Below the pieces are notes generated by a model. It did not search any database. It was not told the origin of the DNA and worked only from the letters and a program-made list of their open reading frames with translations. Shown one piece after another: positions 51,341-63,960 of a stretch of DNA of 64,000 bases. This DNA comes from Aphis gossypii (taxonomy: Eukaryota > Arthropoda > Insecta > Hemiptera > Aphididae). The stretch covers positions 42,880,351 to 42,944,350 of the forward strand of contig NC_065533.1 in assembly GCF_020184175.1 (NCBI RefSeq), in the 5' to 3' direction. Each line of letters begins with the position of its first letter. Within the stretch, counting starts at the first letter, position 1. A program made the position numbers and the translations under genes.

Positions 51341-52143
51341 TATACATACATGCACACATACAAATCAAAAAACATTTCATTGTAAAATCAATACATATAT
51401 GTATTCATCGTTGCGTTAATAATCTAAAATAACTGATAATAAAATAAATATTCTTGCTTGAATTTTAGCATAGCATCAGTATAATTATACTTTCTACACT
51501 TTTGAAGAAATAATGTTTTTAATCGTTCAATTATAATATTTTAACTCAGAATCAATATTTTACTGTACTTTGAAAATATAAGTATTTTTTCTTTTAAACT
51601 TGAAGTACGTGAAGTTATACATTTCGCCCAACCTTGTTTTCTCATTATTCTAATATATGATTAGTATTATTTGCTTTGGCCATTGCTTGTGGAGTTAAGT
51701 AAGTATAGAATCCAGCTATAATGTTATTTTTAAAAAATGCTGTTCTTCATTCAAAAACCAATACTACCTACTACGATAATTGACATAATTAAAATTAGCA
51801 AACATCGTAAAAGGATGCCTTGAGATATTAATACACATACAAAATTAATACTACCGATACTTTCTGATGATCATAAGAAAAAACATTATTTTACTAAAAA
51901 TACGTTGTAAATGAGCAATTTAAAAGACTTGATATATTCGTAGGTTGACTTAAAATTATTTGAGAAGACACATAACACTTGTTAAAATACTTAACAAAAT
52001 AATTTTAAAAATCTATTTTATAAGGACATCACATCACTTCGTGTTGTCTACGTATTACAAACTAGCAACAATGCAAATAATATGCGTTCATCAGTTTCAC
52101 TTATATGGTTTTTATTATAACGTTAGCATGAATTGATCTATTA

Positions 52144-52145
<2 letters not shown>

Positions 52146-52177
<32 letters not shown>
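52146..52177. repeat. (AT)n microsatellite
   Basis: Sixteen AT units, the longest simple repeat in the window. Confidence 0.97.
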
Positions 52178-52180
<3 letters not shown>

Positions 52181-52981
52181 GGTAAGGCAAAAACAAAGTA
52201 TTTTCTATTCAGTTTCTTACTATATTTTAATATTTATGCGAGTTATTAGTATATAAAAATATTATGATTTTAGATAGGTTAATTTGATTACGAATTGAAA
52301 TGTAGTAAAAAAATAATGAGTATATAATATAGATTAAAATTAAAAGATAATATCATCTAATCTTTAAGTTTAATATATATTCATTATACTTATTTATTAA
52401 AACAATACGCATTTAAAACTGCTGAACACAAAAATATTAAAATATTATACGCAAGTTATAAAAATAGGAACGGTATAGTCTAGATGCTAGCTGGTACAAA
52501 GTACTTTTGAATTTTTCTTTTAACTCTAATTTAATAAACCAATAAAAGGAAACTCAGCAGACTGTAAAACTGGTGTGGTCTACTATGACTTCTGGGCATT
52601 AAATGCAAAATTTAATGTAGAAAGGATATTAGATTTTATTAAAACAAAATATGCTAATAATAATTTAATATACTCTGTTACTCGTAATAGTCAGCGGTTG
52701 ACGTTACAAGCAATCCATATAACGTCACTAATCAACTCACCTATTCCTCGTGTTTGTACCCTACAACTGTCTCGGTCTCCATCCCATCCCTTCAGTGATC
52801 AGGTCAAGTGAGGTAGTCAACCGAATGACGCTGTTTGTGTCCCAAAGTGACGGTTGTACATTAAATTTGTGATTGCTGTGAACCACGACTCAAAGGTATT
52901 ATGTCCCTTAGGTTTTTATAGACTATTATTTGTATTTTAGTTTTAACGAAACACTACCTTAATACCTAGTAAAACTACTCG

Positions 52982-53006
52982 ATAATAATAATAATAATAA
53001 TAATAA
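52982..53006. repeat. (ATA)n microsatellite
   Basis: Eight trinucleotide units. Confidence 0.95.
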
Positions 53007-53432
53007 ATAAACCATGTGAAAACAAGTTAAACACTTGTTGAAAATAATGGTAAAAATTAAAAACTTTGATTATTATAAAATGTAAACCAATCGAAAATAA
53101 CTTTTCTATAGTCAATACTCACTTAAATCTAAGTACACATAAAAATTATTTATTAGAAATAGTATACTAGCAGTGTAATAAAAAAAAAGTATTCTTTGTC
53201 ATTTAAAAATAATAGAAACTTGATAAGACTTCTTGATGTTAGATAGTTGAAAATAGCTTCAAATTTTAAGGTACGTATATGTTTCGACAATTCTAATAAT
53301 ATTTTCTATAATCTGGATAATTAATATAATTATGTATACATAAAAAAATCTATCACACAATAATAAAGTTCTTTAGGAAAAAAATATAAAACAATTTTAT
53401 CCTAAACAGTATAAACAGTTTAATGTATTAAC

Positions 53433-53457
53433 TATATATATATATATATATATATAT
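53433..53457. repeat. (TA)n microsatellite
   Basis: Twelve TA units. Confidence 0.96.
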
Positions 53458-53870
53458 TATTGCGTATTGAAGTATAACACATTTGATTTTTTATCATTTA
53501 TTTTAAACATTCATTGATAATAGGTATGTTTTACGCACTATTACCAAAATCCACATTGAAGTGATGCTATAAAAGAGTATTCAATGCTCAGTAAACGAGT
53601 GACTGTAACCTGTACACACTGTATGTAATATTTTTTTAGCATACCTACCGACTTTGATTTCGTTAATTAAATTAAAAAACAAAGCTATTTTTCAAGTTTT
53701 AAAATAAATAATATTTATTTGCAAAACTTTTGTGTAAATTTTTTGTTATCTCGATTTAATTTAATTAGTATACTAAGCCTTAATAAATGTGTTTGTTTTT
53801 TGTCTGTAAACACTTTTTGGTACAGTAAAGATGTTTCAATTTTATAATAGGAAGTTTATTAAATTAAAAT

Positions 53871-54330
53871 GAGATCTAGTTGGTACTTTAGGGAGTAAAA
53901 ACTAAAAAATTACTAAAAATAAAATTTATGATCGGGAAAAGCAAAAAAAAAAAAAATAATAATAATAATGAAAAATCGGTATTTTTACTCGAAATACAAA
54001 ATATTAGTTTGTTAAGAATAATTGAAAAACAATATAAAGCTCCTTATGAGTTAATATCTCAATTAAAAAATATTAAAAATCTATGAGCACATTTTTTAAA
54101 AAAAAAAGTTTTAAATTTAAATTTTAATACAATTTATTAATATCGAAAAAAGTTACAAATTATTTTACAGTTATCTAAGATTTTAATTTTTATTAAAATA
54201 TTAAAAATACTCAATTACAATTTTTTATAAGTATTAGGAGTTAGAATTTTGAAAAAAATTACTTCAAACTATTTTGTAGTTAGAAATTTATAAAAACTTT
54301 TATTTTTATACCTGAGGTATATAATATATT
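53871..54330. repeat. Probable dispersed AT-rich repeat
   Basis: The block around AGCTCCTTATGAGTTAATAT and AAGTTTTAAATTTAAATTTT resembles further parts of the aphid repeat type seen at 27.5 and 51.2 kb. This rests on recall and local similarity only. Confidence 0.3.
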
Positions 54331-55139
54331 GAATATAATGTTCCTCGCAAGTAGTTTATACTTTATACCATAAAATCTGATAAATATATAAAACAATTAT
54401 TTTTTATAGGCATTTTAAGTTAAACTTTCAACGAAATAACTTATTTAAAAGATAAATAACGATGTTAATTATTTTGTTGTAATTTAAAAATATTATTCAT
54501 GGGAATTGAAAACTTTTATGTATAATTTAATATATTATAATCTATTTTTATTTTTCTACATTGTTTATAGAAATATGTTATTACATTTTGAGTTATATAA
54601 TTTAATACAATATGGAATACATAATATATATTATTATAATAATTAAATGCTAGTAATATAATCAATGCAATATTTTCTGAAAAACATTTTATCAAACTAA
54701 AATTAATACTGTAATACTAAAAGTATAATGAATATATTTATTATTGATATAAACGGACAGTCTTCGCTACGAATTATTTTTTATATAATATGATGAATAA
54801 TGATATCATAATTGAATTAATTGAATTCAAATTAATAAGCGCATAATAGTGACACCCTGACCCCCTAATGGTCTATTGTACATCAAAGTAATAATAACTA
54901 CTTGCCTACTTTTTGTATAATACATTATTTTAAAAAATTGTGGACTTACCCACAAACATAATAATACTTTCAGACTGATATATATACCGTTATCAAATGC
55001 ACTGTAATAAACCTTACAGACAGGTTGTGCTGTACTTGAATCATTCATTAAAAAAAAGAGTATATTATTGAAATTAATATACATATTATTTTAAATAAGT
55101 TATTAAATAATTAGTTGCATTTAATTCATTAAAGATGAC
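54331..55139. other. AT-rich non-coding stretch
   Basis: Nothing recognised. The 85-codon minus frame at 54,827-55,084 has no known domain. Confidence 0.5.
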
Positions 55140-55334
55140 CATCAACCATATTGTTTAAAATTTAAAACGAAGAGAAATTAAATCCTCCCTCCTTGAAGGT
55201 CACCATTCAATTTTTTTAAGGTCAAATACTTGTATAAAATATGTCTGTACGTGTATATAAAGCATATATTAGGGGTCACTAAAAAATTGAATATTCATTT
55301 GGAAGGTCACTACGGTAATAAAGTTGAGAAACAC
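55140..55334. mobile_element. Candidate hAT-type MITE, right end preserved
   Basis: The sequence AGTTGAGAAACACTG ending at about 55,334 is the reverse complement of CAGTGTTTCTCAACT, a typical hAT terminus. Inside, AAGGTCACCATTCAATTTTT (about 55,195) and AGGGGTCAC...AAAATTGAAT...GGAAGGTCAC (about 55,271-55,312) form repeated, partly inverted blocks. A matching left end and an 8-bp duplication were not found, so the left limit is a guess. Confidence 0.4.
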
Positions 55335-57554
55335 TGCGATCTAAATAATAAAACTTCGTTTAGAAATATGCCATTTCTTCGAAAATATTTTTATTTACTA
55401 GTCTCATTATGACAATGCACATAGATAAAAATGAAAATTTAGAAAAACATTTTTTTGAAATATACACTTTGGAGTTTAATACACATAAATACATAATTTT
55501 AAAATGTATACTAAAAAAAAAACATTACCTATATTTTTAAAAAATAATTTATACATTATTGCATTAGAAAAGGTCTTTATTGCTTGCGTATATATGAATT
55601 TTATAAACAGTTGGTAAAAAATATATTGTGCACTATCTGTACTTAAAAGGTAGGTACACACATTTAGCTTTATCCACGATTAATTTTAATCTAATTACTC
55701 GGTGCATTTAAAATGGTATTTTTTCCTCTTTTGAAAGTTTTTATTTAATATTGGTATAATAATGTATTTTTCAAATTACTGATTCACTTATAGTACAAAA
55801 CTATTACTATTAATTAAACGTGTATATTAAACAGAATTGAAAATAATTTTGTGAAACTACAATTTTTTACTAGTTTTTTTTTCTAGTTTTTAATGGTTTA
55901 AGACTTAAGTCAATAACAGTTTATTAAAAATTTTATATACGTCCAATGAATAATAAAATAAAAAAATAAAACCCCGAATTCCTGCGTATTCCCAAGTCTT
56001 CACACATATTTCAAAAGTCAAGTTTAATTTAAAAATATTCTGATGTTCGTGAACCATTGAAAATTGACGTGTTAATTCTATATTCCGTTATATTTGTACG
56101 ACTATGAAATATTAAAAGGAAGATTATTACTAACCTAATGAGAAATTTATGATAGTGACAATAAGAAGTTTATAACACAAAGTAAGTTTAAATATAACAA
56201 TAAAGTGTCGAGTTCAAACTTCCGCTTTTAACTTTTAACTACCACATCAATTAATTTCTATTCTCGGTATATACTTCAGTACTTCAAAACTCATATCATA
56301 CTGCATACATCCATCAAAGTTAAAAGCTTGTTGAAAATTCAAAACTATAAACACAACAGTATTTTAAGAACTGTAATTTACAATAATTAGAAAAATTAAT
56401 AAAACCTCTGTGAAACACATTCTCATCCAAATGTTATTTGTCAGAGTTAAAACTTTAAACCATACAAATATTTCATTCACTTATTAAGAACAAAATACAT
56501 ACATGTTGTATAATAAATGATTTATTTATATAACGAAAAGTGGAGAATGTTATCTCCGAATATGTATTTCTTATGTCATTTTAAATGAATTAATTGCACG
56601 TGTTACCTTTGAGGTCGTATTATGTGAAGAGTCCGAACTCTCGTTCCCCAGAAATTACCATATTTTTTTGAACTCCAACAAAAGCATTTTCAATCATAAA
56701 TGGTCGTCTTAAAATATCGCTATTTACTATTTTATATCATATATTTTACAATATGATATTATTAATTTATAATAATTTATAATATTTGAGATACGACGAC
56801 CATTTTTTATGCTATTCAGCGGCGATAACATTAAAATGGTTTTTTTAAAAAAATTTGATAATTAAAAATAATACAATATAATATATATACTATATATTTG
56901 TATTATAATCAAATTACTTTAGAGAAAGTTCAGAAAAATGCAATTAAATTATTTAATAATAATAATAATAATAATTATAATAATAAATTAAATTATAGTT
57001 GTATGAAAACATATTAATTTATTAACAATTAAACTACACATAATATATAACATAAAACAGTACTTATAAATTATAACTATGTTCAATTAAGTATACAAGT
57101 GATATTTTATATCAGTATATCACTATGTAAAATAGTATTAATAATATATTATTAGCCCCTTCCCCATTAAAGTATCCTTAGTTGTACATCACATATTTAA
57201 GTTGAGAGCTTATTAAAATTAATTTCATAATTATTAGATCAGTCATTTAGTTAAGTAATAGTTTTTAAGTTGCTATAGCGATGAATCCAATTTACAGGTT
57301 TATAAAGACATTTATGAATGTAAAAGGTTCAAAGGATACATATTATAAACAAATTATTATATAACTTACTTTGTATAAAAAATTCCAAAAAGATCTAAGA
57401 AGATACGAGTATCTAAGTACTGTAAAAACTAAAAACTGTTAGACACATTGCTCAATAACAATTTTTTTTTATTCTAGTATAAAATGTTCAGTTTTAGATA
57501 TAATATTATAGAGTTAAATTGAAATAAGTATATTATACTTAGCGTTATAATTTT
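55335..57554. other. AT-rich stretch with a nested inverted repeat at 56.70-56.81 kb
   Basis: Perfect 11-bp arms AAATGGTCGTC (56,698-56,708) and GACGACCATTT (56,795-56,805) enclose a second, inner AT-rich inverted repeat (ATATCATAT/ATATGATAT). It could be a small MITE or a fold-back RNA. An (AAT)n run lies at 56,955-56,975. No gene is seen. Confidence 0.6.
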
Positions 57555-57566
57555 TTTATTTACCAG

Positions 57567-57814
57567 TTAATGTGACCATCAACTTTATAAAACGGTTTAA
57601 AACCAATAATAATATTGTATTTGTCACAGCACTAGCGTCTAGCGTTTTGTTGTACCCAGTACCCATATGTTGTTATAATTGTCTCTTTTTTTTAAGATCT
57701 ATTTTCTCTACTAACAAACTCACGCTTGGTATTTATATTGGCTATTACATTATTTATAACGCATCTGCAATAGTAATTGTATCTATTGAATTTTTAAACT
57801 TAATGTTAAGCTAA
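57567..57814 (+). other. Unassigned 80-codon hydrophobic frame behind an acceptor-like site
   Basis: A run of T followed by TTTACCAG (ending 57,566) would be a good 3' splice site. The frame behind it is open for 80 codons and has two hydrophobic segments (around VTALASSVLLYPVPICCYN and GYYIIYNASAIVIVSIEF). The same 14-mer TTTATTTACCAGTT recurs at 57,882-57,895. A terminal exon of a membrane protein is possible, but AT-rich chance frames are hydrophobic too, and no family is recognised. Confidence 0.12.
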
Positions 57815-59650
57815 GTTATAGGAAGTGAAACTTTAATATTTCAAATGATTACCGTTATAACCCTTAAGATACTTAATTTTCTTTATTTACCAGTTGGCCT
57901 TATTCCTGCTGTAACATTAAAGTAAAGAGTTGACGTCTGAACTCTCAACGGATACTATAAGTTTCAATGTTTTACGTCTTTCAAGTTACATCCCAATTAA
58001 GTTAATCAAAGAGATTTTCGAGTATTAAATGTATTCACAAAGTCATGAAGGACTGTAAAAACATGTATTCAAGACAATTTTTTTTTATATATATTTTGAT
58101 ATATAGGTAGGTGTAGACGAATTAATACTTGTAAATATAACTCACCTTTATGTTGTTTAATAATATAAATTTACTAGATGGAAAATGATTTTATATCTCA
58201 CTAAAAATAGTTTCTGAAATAAAATAACATTCCGTATAGTAATTTTTAATATAAAAATTAAAACGTATTAATTACTGTTACTGAAATGTGCATGCATGAA
58301 ATTAATGTGAAGATTTTATTTACAGAATATAACAATTATATAACAATAAGTTAGTAGATAACTGCTGATGTAAAGTTCCTTTATATAAGCAATAAATATT
58401 AAAAAGTCGGAAAAGTGGATATCGTCCTATTGCGCAGCCAGCATTGTGCAATAACTGAATTTATATAGATACCTTATTAAGATAGAAATATTTTATTTTG
58501 ATCGTATCTAAATAAATTTAAAAATTGGCTTCTAGGTACATAAGTGCCATCGAAGATAACAATTGTGTGAATCTAGATTTTCATGAAATGCGAAGTCTAC
58601 GAAAAAATACACATTTTTAAACTTGATTTTGATGTCAAAATAATATTATTATACGAGTATATAACTATAATAAAGAAAATAATACAATTACAAAATGTAA
58701 AGCCGTATAGATACTCACTTAATAAGAAATTCGCGCTGTACCAATAATTTGTTTTTTTTACGTTTCTGGAAATAAATAAATACGTTTTGTCGACGGTCCG
58801 TAGTATAATATAATATGCAATATATGATTTTGCGCATCGACATTATAATAATGATATTTAGTATTGTCACAGACATGTATCACTTCTAAGAAATTGTACC
58901 GTTCATCAACGAAAATAGATAAGCTAAATGTTATAGATTTTATAATTTAATATTAATATTATTGTCAATACATTTTCATTGAGCATTCATCGGAATGTTC
59001 CAAGAATAGTTCCACTTAAAATCTAAACATGTTTTAACTTTCAAAGCAATTATTTTATTGCTATAAAATATTACTGGTTAACTTACAAAAAAAAAAAAAC
59101 CTGTAAATCGTAAAATAGACATAATGATTTTTTTAAACTTTGAAACGATTTAAAAAATCAACCGACATATTTTTAAACATCGATGAATCGAACAATACAA
59201 GTTAGTTTTATTTTATTATTTTTTAAAAAAAAAAAAAAACATTCAACTATCCTTACAACCGTTTTTGTAATTCGTTAAAAACCGGTGAAAATACATTAAA
59301 TCAAATACTTGTAATAATCAGTTGGGCTTAGAATAAATCGCTTTTTTTCTCTGTTTAGAACTAAACAATTTATTATTGATTAATACCTTAACAATAAAGT
59401 TTTGAGCTATTTTTAAAGTATACATTTATTTCAACGATATGAAAGTATCTATAATAAATTGGATACTTAATCCATATTTAAACTCGTTGAAAACATGATA
59501 AAAGATTTTATAGAACTAACATATAACTGACAACTTATAACTTATGTATCCAATAAAAATAGCATTACAATATTATCTATAATTGTAAAAACATACATTT
59601 TAAAATAACTACCTTTCTAAGATATTTTAAAAGAAAATATACAGCTATTA
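57815..59650. other. AT-rich non-coding stretch
   Basis: Nothing recognised. Confidence 0.6.
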
Positions 59651-59658
59651 CAGCAAGT

Positions 59659-59763
59659 AGTATTTTCTCAAAAGAATATTTACTGAATACGAAAATATGT
59701 GGAGAATATTCTCCAAATAAATTCTTGAGCATTTCTGAGCAAGGAATATTCTGAGAAAATACT
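59659..59763. repeat. Inverted repeat with a central perfect palindrome
   Basis: The left arm AGTATTTTCTCAAAAGAATAT (59,659-59,679) and the right arm, reverse complement AGTATTTTCTCAGAATAT (59,746-59,763), are the same apart from a short insertion. Midway lies the perfect 14-bp palindrome GGAGAATATTCTCC (59,701-59,714). GAATATTCT and CTGAG words recur in the surrounding 200 bp. It may be a palindromic MITE or a hairpin-forming transcript. No transposase signature was found. Confidence 0.7.
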
Positions 59764-61019
59764 TCAAAAGAATTTACTCTGAGTAATTTCAAACTGGAAA
59801 TTTTAATTTTATTAAAATAATAATTCAAACATTTCCATTTCCAAAATAATAACTGTGAATAATTCTGAGTAATTAATTTAATTGACTATATCTTTGAATA
59901 GATATTTAAAAATAGCTTACTTTTTTTTATGTTATACATAATTATTTATTTAAATATTAATGTGTTTTATATTTTGTTAAAATTCCAAAAAAATTTAAAA
60001 TTCCAAAGAATTCGTATCAATTACACCCTGTGTTTTATAATATAATGTGTTTGAATTGTTTGAATAATATTATTATTATTTAAAATTTGAAATCATGATA
60101 ATTTACAATATACAAATTAAATATGTTGTATATTTTTAAAAAAATATTTGTGCGTTTAAGGCGATAAAAATTTCAATTTTATAAATTATTTGAATGTTGT
60201 GGATATTGATAAGTAAATATTGATATTAGTGTTATTATTGATTGGTAGAATTAAGTAAAATAAAAGTAATTTTATTATTTTTTATATAGCTTATAATATA
60301 CTTTTTATTGTAAGTATTGTATCCATTGTATCTTGACTATTATTTTTGTCAAAAGATGTTTGTTTTTTCAAATTAATGATTAAATATTTATGATATATAA
60401 ATGCCTGATATCTTTATAAAATTTGTTTGTAATTCCTGCAATGTCATAAAATGTATACTTTAATTACTGCAAGTTGTGTGTTTTCTGCCGTGTTTTTACC
60501 TAGTTATCGGATAAAACTTCGGTAAATAGATTTTAATTTATCAAAAAATTGTACTTGAAATTCAAAATAAAAATCCTTAAAAATTATATTTTTTAAATTT
60601 GAAATACAATGAATTTAAAAATGTTAATACCTAATTTTAAAGTGAAAAACGTAAGAAAGTCGTTTGCAAATAAATGTCATACAAATTCAAATATTTTATC
60701 GGAAATTTAATCTAGTAAATAGTTTAGTAATATAATAATTGGCATAAGTTTAATGTGTTTGATAAAAAAAAAAGTTAAAAACATCTATCGTTTTAACTTT
60801 AAAGCGTTATTATTTTTTTCTTGCACATTTTTTGATTTTCATGTCAATCGTACGTTCTTAGAAATTTGCTATCCACTTAATATTATAGACTCCTTGAAAA
60901 CTGTCAGCATCAAATCCTATTAATAGCTCAGTATTATATTACAAAAATTAAACAATATGCAATATTATAAATTCATCCCGCATCACTTTGAGTCATCGAT
61001 TACCTACTGTATTCATATT
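59764..61019. other. AT-rich non-coding stretch
   Basis: Nothing recognised. Confidence 0.6.
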
Positions 61020-62800
61020 TTACTCGCCACTCGACGAAACTCGTAACATTTTTCTCATTATTATTCGATAGTAAACAACAACAAAACAAAAAAAAAAAAA
61101 AAAAAATCGGACGTACTTATAGGACCTACTCGTACATATTTTAAACATTCCAGATGTTCGATACCAAGTCGGTTCACTGTGCATTGTGTGCTCAGAATAA
61201 TTTAATAGGCACAATATTATAATTATTATATACAAGTGTGCGAAAACAGTGTAGTGCCAGTGTAGTATGATAATAATATAATATTAGGCAGCATTTCGAA
61301 GATGCGCCCGCATCGTTGACAATATTGCCGACAGTGTAATGTCACTCACATTTGGACTGATGTGGATTATATTATTATAATTTGCACAAGTACTGCTTGT
61401 ATGTAATAATATTCTAATACATATAATTTTGTATCGTCAGACCGGCAGAGTAAAAAGTTTTAAAACAACCCTCCTCTACACGGTTTCGTTGGCCCCGTAC
61501 CGTCAACAATCCGTTTCTTGTACTATATTGTTATTGTATCACACATCATAATTATTATTAAGCTCTTTGGAAGAAATGTTGTGACTCGTGAGATGTGGAC
61601 GGTCAACACTGTGTAAGAGGAAAAGTCACGTTGTACCTACATTGTTTTGGCAATCATCCGTTGTTCGACTACCCGGTTTTTGTGATTATTAAAATAAAAC
61701 ATAGATATTATATATTATTTACACGGTTCGAGGTATTTATGTATTTAATTAAGTATTCTTATTAAAAACCATAAATAATATAGGGAACAATTATTACTTA
61801 TATTTTATATTTTATACTCCGAAGAGCTGAGTATTAATTTAAAAACATTAAATGAATATTTTTCGTTAGAAGTTTAGATAGAATATAGAAGGGCAATATC
61901 TACGCATTTTGCGAATCGTCCTTAATGCCACTTCACTTCAATTGTCTAAACTTCAAACGATCATAGATAAAAAAAAAAAATAAATAAATAACTTTAGTTT
62001 TATTTAATAATAATTGTTCAAAAAAGAAAAAAATATTCTACTTCAGACTATGTGAAATGAAAATATTATTGCTAATAAAATTGGGTTTAAAAAAATAAAT
62101 ATATATATTTATATATGTATAATGATAGTTTTATTAAATGCAATAATAGTGTACAGAACGACGCAATAATTCAATGCTTACAGTCGTTGTACCGGATCAA
62201 TTTTTTTTTCAGTACAAAGAATGCGTTGAACGAATAAGTCGGTTCCAAATAATTATTATTAACGAGACCAGACATTTTTAAATTGGTAAGGTTCGTTTAA
62301 CGTAAATAAATACGATTTTTCCAAAAACCGTTGGTATACGTTTAATCTCCGTCAATTACTTTACGATTGTCGTCTGTCAATTTAAAAATAATGTCAGTTC
62401 TGACAGATTTTCAGTCTATCAATAAAAAGATGTACATTCGGGATGGATAATGTTTATGGGTCCGTTTTCCCGTCTCGTTCAACTTGTAATTTCGAATTTA
62501 TTACAACGCCAAACGTTTGTGTATCTACATGGAGATTTGTAGTGAATCCGTCGTGTGTGCACAATTAGTTTAGGACTTATCCCTAAAACAAATCCGGAGA
62601 GAGCAATAGAAATGTCGGCTACCCTCGTTTTGCATCAATTTCAATACTCTGATTATGCCAAACATTTGTGTGTTATTTGTATATAGAAATGTGAATAGAC
62701 TCACGTCGTTAGTGCGCAAATTAGTAAACGATATTATACATGTATAGTTTATTCGTGTATACTTGACGTGCACAACGACCCTACGTGACACGTGTGCTTC
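61020..62800. promoter_or_regulatory. Moderately CpG-rich region
   Basis: CpGs are commoner than in the flanks (for example GATGCGCCCGCATCG near 61,302, itself a near-palindrome). No long coding frame or domain was recognised. On the minus strand, just to the right, ATGGTAACTG|GTAAGT (about 62,824-62,840) is a start codon closely followed by a strong donor and might be a first coding exon. This is inference only. Confidence 0.3.
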
Positions 62801-63754
62801 ACTTATATCTAATATGTTGATTACTTACCAGTTACCATTAATTCCACGTAGGCTTTCAAGTTTTTGTTTCATACTGTTATACATTTTAATTCGTAATTAA
62901 TCTATTACCCGCTTAAATTAATCAAAACTATAGTTTTGAAGACATTCTCGTGAGCATTAAAAAGACAACATTGGTTATATAATTTTTAGTAAAATAATAC
63001 CCATTTAAATAAATAATGTTAATACATTTGAAGACACTAACAGACAATTATTTTGGATAAATTAAGTAGAAATAAACATACTATCTTGTCTTACTTGTTT
63101 AAATATTTGAACACACTAAACTTTTAATAAAAGCTATTAAAAAAATTCAGATTTATAATGTGTGATTTTCGTATGAAAAAATCACATTTAAAATGTTACC
63201 GCCATCATTGTGGCCAGTAGGCCGCAATAATAGTGTACTTACTACTTATACACTAACGCCACAGGTCGTTTTAAACAGACGTAAAGTATGGTCCGAATCG
63301 CGTGAGTAGATAACGAACGTCGTTTTTGTATAAATTATATTATTATAATATAATTATATATTCAGTTTAAACAGATATTATAGTCCAGAACTATAATTTA
63401 ATTTTTAGTATTTGAACATGTACCTATTATTACTACATGTGCTTTCTTTTAAAAACTTATTCAATTTGTGATTCGAATATATTGTAAAGAGAGAGAGAGA
63501 GAGAGAAATAAAGATATAGAGTTCAAATTCGATGCCGTGTTTAAAATCGTTTTTTCAAACTATTCTACTGAAAAATAATAAAAATTACCACCCTATGATA
63601 CCGAGTGTATGAAACTTAAAGAGTATTGTTTGAAATAAAGACTTTAAAGGTTATATGTCTAATAAAAATAAAACCCACTCATATTCTTAAACTCTTAAAT
63701 CAATAGATTCCTAGCATTGCTCGAAAAATAAATTTCTTATATCATTGATCCACG
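62801..63754. other. AT-rich stretch with a CpG patch and an (AG)n repeat
   Basis: A CpG-containing patch lies at 63,190-63,330. The (AG)n microsatellite is at 63,488-63,506. No gene recognised. Confidence 0.55.
63488..63506. repeat. (AG)n microsatellite
   Basis: Nine AG units. Confidence 0.95.
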
Positions 63755-63960
63755 TAAATACTCTTAAGAGCGACAACTGCATTTCCACAAACCACTATGA
63801 ATGGTTAACTTTCCTGAGTATCTTTCAAATTTTGTTGGTGAATTCTCGAAATTTGTTGGATAACTTTTAACTTTTGTTGGGCTTCAAGTTCAGCAGTATT
63901 GAAATTTTAACTATATGCTGTCAACTTCACGCCATCGGTGCAACTATTTGTCGGGCCTTT
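63755..63960 (-). pseudogene. Degraded coding-like fragment, glutamine-rich coiled coil
   Basis: One minus-strand frame reads NFNTAELEAQQKLKVIQQ, SRIHQQNLKDTQES, a stop, then FIVVCGNAVVALKSI, with another stop before NFNT. The charged and glutamine-rich heptad-like pattern is unlike the I/F/K/N-rich chance frames of the window. I do not recognise the protein. It may be a decayed mobile-element protein that continues beyond the right edge, but chance cannot be excluded. Confidence 0.3.

Larger units (their letters stand above)
51341..53870. other. AT-rich stretch with microsatellites and one mixed patch
   Basis: A patch at 52,540-52,920 has balanced composition and a 78-codon plus frame (52,575-52,811) without a recognised domain. 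The (AT)n at 52,146-52,177, the (ATA)n at 52,982-53,006 and the (TA)n at 53,433-53,457 are listed separately. No gene is supported. Confidence 0.5.

Noticed and set aside
63488..63540. tRNA-like T-loop (GTTCAAATTC) near 63,520
   Set aside because: No acceptor, D-arm or anticodon stem can be built around it. No tRNA was found in the window.
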